From Numida meleagris (Eukaryota > Chordata > Aves > Galliformes > Numididae): a stretch of 64,000 nt of DNA. The notes below the pieces were generated by a model. The model worked only from the letters and a program-made list of their open reading frames with translations, searched no databases and was not told the origin of the DNA. Below, piece after piece: positions 38,862 to 48,235 of the stretch. Position numbers and translations under genes: made by a program. The stretch covers positions 3,096,923 through 3,160,922 of the forward strand of contig NC_034422.1 of the NCBI RefSeq assembly GCF_002078875.1, in the 5' to 3' direction. Within the stretch, counting starts at the first letter, position 1. Every line of letters starts with the position of its first letter.

Positions 38862-40565
38862 GAAAAGCATTTATCATTTGTCAGTGTGGATTTAAAATGA
38901 TTCAACCGTATCAGAATGACCAGAGAGTATTTGATCTCCAGGACTCTGGCAAGAGTGGTTGTAATTTCCATCTGCAAGCAGTTGCACACGATCAGGGTTG
39001 TGTGAGGTATTGAAGAAAATCTAATTTTAGACAGACAGACTTCAAAGACTAGTTTCCGCATGTTCCTTATGGAGACAGGCTCCTGCTGAGTTAAGCTCCT
39101 GCCTCTGACTCATTGTCTACAGACAAAATCAGGAGTCCAGGGAGTTAAGTTTTCTAAAACTCAATTTATGCTTAAAAATAGATGGTAGAAACATTTCTAT
39201 GTTTTAGATAACAAGTAGGCCAGGCTTGCTAAATCATAATTCACTCCTGCACTGAAATGACTCAAAACTTACCATTTTTCAGAGCTAGGTTCCTCAACAA
39301 ACTCTACATGATACAAGCTTATAATGGGGAGAAGAAACATGTCTTACAATCCAGTACACTTGCTTTATGCGTGGGTTCAAGCAAAAGTTTTGTGCTATCT
39401 TCTTTTAGGCAGAAGATCAGCTGCTGTTGGGCCTCCGAAGGAAATGTTTAATCTAAATGTAAAATACCAAATACTTCAATTTTATGATCATGTTTTTGGT
39501 TGGTGTGTTAGTCCCTGAATGGTATGAATTGATTTTGAAGTATTTCTTCTTATACTAACATTTGAAAACAACTGTTGCCCTGTTGCTTTGCTATTGATAT
39601 CCTTTATCTCTTTATGCTGTGGTTCTTTTTTGGTCCTGCTGTGAGGCTTTTAATTAGAAAGGATCACTCTACACTACAAGTAGTTCCACTTGTCAGCTTC
39701 ACACCCAAACATGAAATGAATAGCATCTAACTGGACTTCTGTGTGCCAGCAATTAGTTTCTGTATTTATTGTTCTTCAGCTTTTTAGCTTACTTGCCCTT
39801 CACATGTCCTCCAAAATAATTACTACTCTAGCACGAATTTCATCAGTTTCTAAATGTATCTGAATATGTCTGCTCTTCCTTATTCTGGCATGCAAGCCTG
39901 TTTTTCATTGAAATTAGCACATGAAATATGTGGGTCTTTAAGGAAAGACTGAGAAAGTAAATGCATTGAATACTTTAGACTTCTCTCATGTTTCATATTT
40001 GCTCTTTTTTTAACAAATAATCCATATGTTTTGCCACCTTCTCACAGTTCTGGAAGAACCTCTTCCTATTGTCTCTGATATTCCTTGATAGAAATAACTC
40101 CCTTTTAATGGTTGGTTTTTCTGATTGTGTACCTGTCTAGTTGCATAATGCCTTTCTATTCCTCATTTATGATATGTTGTTTTTTAAAGTTCTTTAAAGA
40201 GACTCTTTCCTCTATGGTAGGGCCTTTTGCCTTTGTGTTTTTAATATTGTCTGTTTTAATAAGTGCCAATTCTCATGAACTTGTTTTTCCTTTAGAATTT
40301 CTTCCCAAAAGATCCAGCCTCCCAGTTCTTTTAGTCTGTTGGGTTTCACTGTTAATAGTGCACTACTCTTTGCAATAGACAGACAATTTCTTGGTATTTT
40401 TTCCCCAAATTGCTTTGTACTTTCAAATTCTTACTTAGCTTCTCCCTATGAGTCAGAATTGAATTCATGGCACTCGTTCCCTGAGTAACTTCCTCCACCA
40501 TCTGGGCAAATGAAACCATCCCTGAAACAATGGAAGTCTTTTCTGGATAGCCCATATTTTCCAGA

Positions 40566-40578
40566 TTTTTTTTTTTTT
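40566..40578. repeat. T13 homopolymer
   Basis: Thirteen uninterrupted Ts. No retroposon body is seen on either side, although the MIR relic 220 bases downstream is antisense. Confidence 0.9.
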
Positions 40579-40794
40579 CAAAATTTAGTTCGGTAGTAAA
40601 ATCTTTACAGTTTTGTCCTTTGGATTTGTTTCTTAGCTCTAGTAGAGCTTGATTTTCCTCTTTCTCTACCTACTTGTAGCATGCTGTATACAAGATATTT
40701 TCCATGATGTACTTTCTGGAGAAAGAGGAAAATACTTAGGGATAGATTTGCAAAGCATGAAATCATCTCTCACTCAAGTGTTCTTACAATTAAG

Positions 40795-40955
40795 CAGATA
40801 AGACACCCTCATAGCAGAAAGGAGGCAGTGTTATTGCCTTACCTATTTTATAAGAGAGAACTGAAAGTTACTGATTTTCCAAAGGTCATTCTTGATGTCT
40901 GTGGAGGATCTGAGAGGTGCTTTAAATCTCCTTAATTCCAGTCCAGTATCTAAAT
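40795..40955 (-). mobile_element. MIR (CORE-SINE) relic, antisense
   Basis: Read on the minus strand, most of the MIR body can be followed in order. On the plus strand, CACCCTCATAG corresponds to AACCCTATGAG and TTATTGCC to TTATTATCCCC. CTATTTTATAAGAGAGAAC and CTGA follow in place of CATTTTACAGATGAGGAAAC and CTGA. CCAAAGGTCA (40879-40888) corresponds to CCCAAGGTCA, and TTCCAGTCCA (40936-40945) to CTCCAGAGTC. Order and spacing agree over about 150 bases with small deletions. MIR is an inactive tRNA-derived SINE once mobilised by L2. No terminal duplication survives. Confidence 0.7.
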
Positions 40956-43900
40956 TACAGGTAGGAATATTCATCTAGTTCTCATATTCCTCTAGTTCTA
41001 GTTTACTTTGTAACAGTTATTGAGGTTCTTTATCATCATATTTTGATATCATGTAATTAATAACTTCATGCTTAGGAATTTTTAATCCTTGCTGATAAAT
41101 AATTTGCCTTTTGAAGAGTTTACTTGAACCCGCAGATTATGGTGAATAAGTGGCAGCAAAGTTTAAATGAAATGGTATTTCTGTTTCAAATACTTATGTG
41201 ACCAATTTTCCTGTCTACAAACATTTTATACATGTATTTTTATATATTTACATAGGTATTTAGTTTTATGCTATTGATTACTGGTTTTCTACCCAGCAGT
41301 TCAGGTAACAGTGATATCTGTTGCTTATCCTGTTACTGAGTAATTTTAGATGTAGATCATGCATTCTTAGCCTTGCTGCTCACAGTTACCAAGTGACTGG
41401 AATGAGAGAACAGACAGCAGGGCCTCAGCTGCCAGGGTCAGGTTTTTCACCCTGTAGGAAGAATCACACTTCTCTGCTTGTGAAGCTGCTACTCACGCTG
41501 TTAGATCCCACATAGCCCTTGATCAACTGTGTCTTCTGCTCCTATATTTATCTCTAGGAAGTGCTGCTTCATATTCATACCCAATCAGCTCGGCTTTCTT
41601 TTCTTTTCTGGTAAATTTTTCTTTGAAGATTTTACACGTAATTGTACTCTGCCTCTTTCAAGTGCCTCTTTCAAGTTTAAACTCCTCTGGTTCTTCCCTC
41701 AAGCTTCTTAAACCTGGAGCAGCCACACGAAACAAGCCCAGCTGACTCTCATATCCCTAGTACCCTGTGCAGAGGGGAGCCTGATTTACTTTTGAATGTT
41801 AGTGATAATGCCGCTGAATCTGTTTTCTGGAAACCCTGAAATTGGTTCCTGGAGTCACCCAGTTGGTCTGTCTGTTTGTAAGTAATAGTATCTGTAATAA
41901 ACACACAAAGACGTGCCCAGAAGATGAAAACCAACATTTTATTCCCAAGCAGTCCTCAGTTATTTTTCATTCAAGTACCAAAATGTTAATTATTTTAAAA
42001 GTAATTACCTTTATTCAGAACTAAATAGCAGCAGAGATGGAAAAGAAAGAGGCCAGAAATGGAAGGGGAAGGAGGTGTTCATAAAGACTGTAGACTAATA
42101 GCAGTGGCCAAAGCAAACTGGTAAGAGATCTGTGAGAGTTCCTGGCATAAAATGCACTGGCTTGTTTTTCCGTGGTTGAATATTGTTTAGAAAATGAGAT
42201 ATTGGCTTGTGTATTTGCTCTTTATTTATCTTGCAATTTAGGAGCTGTAGATAGACCTTTTTTGACTGGCAGCGTACACACAAAAAGCAGACTGATATTT
42301 GCTTCCACAAGGAGGTTAAAACAGCAAAAGAATAACATGAATAACATCTAGTTGCAGACAGAGACGCACTAGTAAACTGTTAGCCCCTTCTGGATAGCAA
42401 GGTGTGTTCTGGTCTGCCAGCCACCTAGCTGAAGCCAGGTGTATAGAACAACACGTTGCTTTTAAGTCATGTGATAGCCTAAATTCAAAACCTTTTGTAG
42501 CTGTGCTGGAGGAGATCGGGGACCAGGTAACAGAAAAAAGAAAGAATCTCTCTCGTCCCTTTCTTTTTTTCAGGAATAATTGTTTATCTGCTCATGGGAA
42601 ATTTTCCTCCAAACCTGTTCAGCTGTACCTGGGTGTATGAGAATCCTTACTCCAGCCTTTTTTACTGCTCTTCCCTTTGCAGTGATGTGAAGTTCAGCTG
42701 AAGTCTAGGAGAGTAAGATCTGTATTTTATGTTAGTTTCATGCTGTAGTAGTTTGTATCAGGAAAACTGAAACTTTGCAGGCATGGTAATTATTCAGTTA
42801 TTAAAGACAGTAATTATTCAAGGTTAAGTACAGTAAAACATCTAAGTTGAGCAATTAAATTAATGAATAATGTCAGTGTTGTTTTATTAATTTAATAGAA
42901 AATGAAGGGAGAGATATGACTTTGGAATGATTCATTTCTGATTCCTTCTGCTTGACTTTGTGTATATAATTTTGCAGTTCAGCAGAGAATTATAAACTGT
43001 AATTTGTTCAAAACAAATCCTGCAAAGATTCAGTGGCATCCTTACTGCATGGAAGAACTGTGCTAAGATACCTGCTTGCAATTCTTTATGTCCTTTAAAA
43101 GACAGATGATCAAGGGCTCAAAGTTCTCCATGGTATTTGAATGATGGATACATCAAGAGGGCAGTAGGGTCCAGAAGGCCTGATTATACTTCTGCAATTT
43201 GTTCGTTGCAACATGTGAAGAACATAGAGCCTTGACTGAAACATCATGGTTGAAGGTCAGGAAATTTTCCACTAAGACATTGTCTTTCCAGTCTCCTTTC
43301 ATATCTCAGTTGTAGAGCCACATTCCTGTTCGCTTGCTTGCTCTCCACAGTCCAGCTAAACCTCGTGTCCAAAGCTGCAGAGTGGGGCATGGCAGGTCTG
43401 CAGGACCTCCTGGCACTTTGTAGCCCAGCGACACCCGGTCTGCGCATTCAGTGAAGCTGATGATGAGGGCAGTGAGTCTCTAGCCTTCCTCTTATGGAGC
43501 AAGTGTTTCTCCTACGAAGCCACTCTGCAATCTGGGCACTGGCACCATTTTCAGCCACCACCTGTGAACAGCATTGCAGCAGTTGTATTAGATTTAATAT
43601 TTGAAATGCCAGCAGTGTGTCTTGGGCCTCGATTGAGCACTTCCATCTGGGAGAGGGGGTAGAAAATGTATTTCTAGTCTTTGGTGCTTCTGTGCAGGCA
43701 TTAGCTTAACATTTATGGAACTTTTCAATGAAACTTACTGGAACTGAATTAATTTGGAGGGACAAGATTTATCTGGTCAGTACTTGGACTTTTAACGTGT
43801 GCAATTCACATTGTACTGCAGATTAGCTGCCACTCATTCCCAGGTCATTGCAGATGTATGCGCAACATTCTTTGCTGTGTCTGCAGCATGGATATACTGC

Positions 43901-44048
43901 ACATTAATGCTTCCCTACTGAGCCAGGTTGCAGTGAGGTAAGGAACAGATTGTTAGGTGTGTGAATAACCTAGTTGGATGGATGCTAGCATAATATTGCA
44001 TATCTATGGAAATTAATAATGCATTTAAATCTTAGTTTCTAGTAATCT
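40956..44048. other. AT-rich non-coding DNA
   Basis: No gene is supported. It contains a 13-bp tandem duplication (41650-41675) and, near 43880-43940, an acceptor/donor-bounded interval. A plus-strand (T)-rich hydrophobic frame at 41529-41711 is unrecognised. The region 43360-43450 is slightly GC-rich with a 67-codon minus frame that shows no known motif. Confidence 0.65.
41650..41675. repeat. Two-copy 13-bp tandem repeat
   Basis: TGCCTCTTTCAAG occurs twice, head to tail and exact (41650-41662 and 41663-41675). It is a recent-looking micro-duplication, pyrimidine-rich, with no known function. Confidence 0.9.
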
Positions 44049-44152
44049 TATTTTGCTTCAAAGTGACACTAACAATTATCCCAAGGTCAGGTCATATGTG
44101 GGTAGGTGGAGGACAATGGGACAAATGATCTGTACAGCTGCACTCCAGATCT
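44049..44152 (-). mobile_element. Probable MIR relic, antisense
   Basis: CCCAAGGTCA (44080-44089) is an exact match to the reverse complement of the MIR core. Further on, GGTAGGTGGAGG parallels TAGTAAGTGGCAGAG, and CAGCTGCACTCCAGA (44135-44149) parallels CAGTCTGGCTCCAGA. The spacing between the first and last blocks is 63 bases against about 57 in the consensus. The upstream part is poorly preserved. Confidence 0.5.
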
Positions 44153-44561
44153 TTTGGCTGTAGGACAAAAGTTGGGCCCACCTCATGCATGTCTATTTCC
44201 TGATCAGAAATGAAAAAATACAAGAATGGCATATGGCAGAATTAAATTATCTTTTATATACATTAAAAAGATGTTCTGGACAGATGAGATTCTCTTCTTT
44301 AGTGTTTTGATTTTACTCTCTGATTGTCCTTAGTGTATCTGCAGGGTTTTCTTGCATTTGCAGGGAGTTTACATTTTAAATTGCATGTATGTACTTTCTT
44401 TACTCCGATTTCTAAATATCCTTTTGATTATTCGTATGTGTTGACACAAGTGCTTTCTAGCTCCTTTCTAGCCACATAGCTTCTGTTTTTCCCCCCAGAA
44501 TATTTACTGTCAGGCATGCTTTCGTATCCCTTCCTATAGGCAGGAACTTTTGATTTGTTCT

Positions 44562-44675
44562 CTTTACTTGCAGGTTAGCTTATTTGTTCTCATTTTTAAT
44601 CCTTATACTCCAAGGGTAATGGAAAGCCACATGCTATCCTGAATTTTTAGCATTCTGAGGTTTATTTTAATTGAC
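44562..44675 (-). mobile_element. Possible MIR relic, antisense
   Basis: CTCATTTTTAATCCTTATA (44589-44607) resembles CTCATTTAATCCTCACA of the antisense MIR, preceded by CTTTACTTG (against CTTTACATG) and followed by ATTTTTAGCATTCTGAGG (against ATTTTACAGATGAGG). The individual blocks are short and the identity modest. Confidence 0.35.
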
Positions 44676-46230
44676 ACAGCTCTTCACTGTAGAACAGCTC
44701 ATCTTTTTCTGCCTCTTGCTCTTCTCCAAGGTGAGCTAGAGGGCATGGAGACCAACCTGTCACCACTGGAGGCCAGGGGCTATTGCCGTCTGGCTCTGCT
44801 GCAGGGAATCCTACACAGCACCAGCCTCTAGCTCAGCTCTCTCATCTTCTCTGGCTTCTCCAATTTGTTTCTGTGTAATGTTTATTCCTGGCCACCATTG
44901 CTCACAGGCACTTTGATCCTTACAAAACCTCTTGAGAAAAAACAATTCATAAAACACCATCAGTCACTAGCTCTGCTTCTTAATGACACTGAACAGCTTT
45001 TCTAAAATTAAACAAGGGTTTTGCACAATTTAGTTCTAGGCAAGAATCCAAAAGATATGGTTCATGTCAGATGCTGTTGGCTTGTAGCCACTTACCTTGT
45101 TGATGTTGCCTTCTTGCCATCTTTTGTCTACTTGCTTAGAATTTCATTTATATGAATCTTACACCACCATGGCACAAAGTTTTATGGCAAGTATTTCTTG
45201 GAGGAGTTTGAGTGTTTTTTCCCTTTGTCCAAGTAAACACTAGTACAAAATTCCCACATATTAACATTTCATTGTTTGATATCTATTATATTGGCTGAGA
45301 GTCTTTGTGAGTGCTAACTGTGTTCCGATTAAATACTTATGCCTGCACCTTTGGGATTAATTCCTATTTAAGGAACTTAAAAGCATAGATTGTATCAAGT
45401 GGAATTTTTGTTTAGTGCTTCAAAATGGCACCGTCAGTGATGATATGGAGATGTTCTCTTTTACGCACAGTGGATTACAGAAACTCATAGAATAAAATGC
45501 ACTTTCTGTTGTAGAAAAAGAGACAAGGAAGACATAATACATGTCTAGACTTTATCCTGAAAAAAATCAGATCTAAGACATTTATGAAAATAACTGCTCC
45601 AGTAGCTGTTTTTTTTCTCTTGGGTTTAATTATTCTCTCCAGCATAGCCTCCACTATAGAAACCAGCGGTTTCTCTGTACTGGCTTGCATGTGTGATTGG
45701 AACGCCTTTAATGGTTATTTGCTATCTTTGTTGAATTTCAGTAAAAATCAGTTAGTTAGAATGATATTTATGATCCTTGTTCCTTTACAGCTCATAAGCT
45801 CATACAGTTGAAAACAATACCTGCTTTCCTTACAAATAAGCAAGAAAGAAGTGGCTTATATCAGGGTCTCTCTTGTCCTAGATTTCATTTTACGTGAATC
45901 CCAGAGTTGTAAGGATGTTTAGATTAACAACCCAGCTTTATATGAAATTTATGTGACTAAATAATTTAGAGACTGTTTGACTTTTAAACATGGCTATTGA
46001 ATCCCTTGATGTCTTCCGAAGCAAGGCAGCATTCAGTGACTGAGTTTCAGACTTTGGCTATTAAAGTCAAAATAAATTCACATTATTTATGTGGATAAGA
46101 AAAAAGAAAGTTGTGAACTCTTGCTAAAGATTACGTTAAGAGATACTAGCTATTTATACAACACAGATTTGTCCAATGTACTGGTAAACATCACGATCAT
46201 TTTTGATTAGCAGTTCCTACCTGATTTTCA

Positions 46231-47165
46231 GCTACCTTTGGGGAATAGCTGTGTTTTACCTATAATCACTACACACCGCAAGATGAGGAAAGCAGAGTAC
46301 ATACAGTGGGACCCAGCTCCATGCAGCAGGTTGAGCTGGCAGAGCTGCAAGTTAATGTCAGGCTGCCTGCCAGGACAGGGACACCGACTGGGGCAGACAG
46401 TTCACCAGAGCTGCCATGTACAGTGCATTGCAGTGATGTGCTGGTAAGAAAATGCCTGAGGTTTCTGTCCCAGGGTCAGGATCAATGCCTTCATGCATTT
46501 CAGTCAATGGTGTGTGTGTTTGTATATATACACACACATATATATATATATATATATCTTTGTGTACATATATGTAAGTACACCATTTCATGCTTCTCAT
46601 GAGAACCAGGTACCTAATACATGTCATATCTCCTATATATGTATATATTCATATGCCTATAACTACCTAGGACACAGATATTCTGAAGTTTGTTTTGGTT
46701 TTGGTTTCACAGATGAAGTGGCTGCCATCCTTATTTGTGCTTATCTCTAGAATCCCAGATTTTACTGCAGAGGGTCCTCCTCTATGCAAGCGCAGAGCCT
46801 GCTAACATTATTAACTGTGCTGATGATATCCTTTCTGGAGCGGCCGCTTGGTGTGCTGGTGGTGCTGTCCAGATGCGGCTGCCTAGCAACCTCTCTTGCA
46901 AAGCTGCAGACTGGAGCTCTTGGCTAGCACCTTTTCTCATCTGCGTTTTCTTTCTTCTATTACCAGACCATGTATCAAAAGCTGGATCGTGCCTTTTGCC
47001 TTCAGGAATGCTGGCAAGGATGGGTTGTCACCTGCCTGACTTTCATTATCAGTTCATTCTAACATGTATTTTTGCCCCCTTTCTTTTCCTTTTTATCTTT
47101 TTTACCTTTCTGTGTGAGTGCATGTGTTACTGTAGAGGGGACAGTAGGCTCTACAGTGCTTGAGT
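46231..47165. other. Mixed patch: GC-richer DNA, microsatellite and longest plus-strand frame
   Basis: This stretch holds a GC-richer block (46270-46460), the compound microsatellite (46511-46573) and a plus-strand frame of 142 codons (46735-47163). The frame predicts two hydrophobic segments (around residues 65-80 and 110-130) and many cysteines. It also crosses a GCGGCCGC octamer (46840-46847), uncommon in AT-rich DNA. I recognise no domain, its ATG has no special context, and a frame this long is near chance expectation. I do not call a gene. Confidence 0.5.
46511..46573. repeat. Compound (TG)n(TA)n(CA)n(TA)n microsatellite
   Basis: Alternating purine-pyrimidine DNA throughout: a TG run, TA units, CA units, about nine TA units, then a degraded TG/TA tail. 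Bases 46513-46540 also form a near-perfect palindrome centred on TGTATATATACA (46521-46532), with one C/T mismatch and one wobble. The tract is prone to cruciform or Z-DNA and is likely polymorphic. Confidence 0.95.
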
Positions 47166-48129
47166 ATATCTCACTGCAGTAGTGGCAGTTGCTGCTCTCT
47201 GGAACTCATGAGAAGGGTAAGACAGGATGAGTTTACATGGCCTTCTTGTACCAACAGCCACTGCAGAAATTTCACTAGAAAACAGAAAGGGAGAAGAAAC
47301 ACAAAGCAGTTATCTTAGTCTATTAATATGCATAACAGGAGCTACTTCCTGAGGCATATCTCTATTTTTATAGAGTAATTTGGAGTATTTTTCAAAACAC
47401 AGGCAATTAACATTGACTTATTTTTTTTTTTTAATGACACTACTTAAGGTACCCAAATGTGAGCCCAAGATGTCCTTTCCTTACATCCTCTAAGTGAATA
47501 CTCCAACACACGTACTTCACTTTCTCAGGTGGAAAATGCTTTGTCTGGCATCTCCTTTCTCTCCGTCTCCTTTCTCTCAACTTAAGTCAGTGGTGATTGA
47601 CATACTGTCTGAAACGAGGAAACATATTTCTAGAAAACGTTTTTATTACCATTACTTCTATTTGACAGCAGTGTCCCATTGTGCTAGACATTGTACAGAC
47701 CCATGGCATTAAGTTTTCAAATTGCTCAGGATTGAAAGTAGACTGTAAAATTAGGCTGGAGCGTTTCCATATTCTCAGAGGTCAGCAATGAATTGTGCCT
47801 GATGTTTGGATCACAGAAAGCTCTTTTTCTCTGATTACTTTCCACAACACAGTAACTGATCACTACAGCATGTACCCTCATTACTGGACCTTGATTTGTG
47901 TCTGTGCAAGGGGCACCACCACCAAGGAGTTGGGTCATGCCTCCTCTCTCCTTTGGGTCTGGAAAGCACCGACTTCAAGGAGCTGGAAAGACCTATGTTC
48001 ACTATTTCAGATGTGATCCAAGCACCTGAATTTGCCAAATGGTTCTCCAGAGGTGACTCTAACTAAGGAATAGCTCACAGTTTGAATAGCTTAAGTCCCA
48101 CACTTGCCAGATGTGCAAAACGCATACAT
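47166..48129. other. AT-rich non-coding DNA
   Basis: No gene is supported. It contains a T12 run (47421-47432) and a 15-bp imperfect tandem pair (47551-47580). Overlapping short frames at 47726-48038 on both strands are shadows of one another. Confidence 0.65.
47551..47580. repeat. Two-copy 15-bp tandem repeat
   Basis: TCTCCTTTCTCTCCG (47551-47565) is followed directly by TCTCCTTTCTCTCAA (47566-47580), differing only in the last two bases. It is pyrimidine-rich. Confidence 0.85.
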
Positions 48130-48235
48130 ACAGCTGTGCCACTCCTATTTACCAGATGAGAAACTGAGGCACAGGGTGATTATGTCATCTGTTCAGTGCC
48201 AAAGAGAGTTTATTGTAAAACTAGCCACAGTACAA
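48130..48235 (-). mobile_element. MIR (CORE-SINE) relic, antisense
   Basis: The block at 48147-48183 closely follows the reverse complement of the MIR core: TTTACCAGATGAG against TTTACAGATGAGG, then an exact AAACTGAGGCACAG (48161-48174), then GGTGATTA against AGAGGTTA. The remainder toward 48235 is diverged but keeps GCCA and CCAG blocks in plausible order. The exact 14-base core is the single best repeat-family match in the window. In amniote genomes this places the insertion very far back in time. Confidence 0.75.

Larger units (their letters stand above)
33541..40794. other. AT-rich non-coding DNA with palindromes
   Basis: No gene is supported. The interval includes A-rich patches (33728-33746, 33950-33960), an imperfect inverted repeat (35054-35089), a 16-bp perfect palindrome (35764-35779), a possible MIR relic (36140-36240), the strong hairpin at 38828-38861 and a T13 run (40566-40578). 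The plus frame 33864-34118 (84 codons) looks mildly protein-like but has no recognisable motif. Confidence 0.65.

Noticed and set aside
46840..46847. GCGGCCGC as a CpG-island promoter marker
   Set aside because: The surrounding 200 bases have too few CG dinucleotides for an island, and no other promoter feature is visible.
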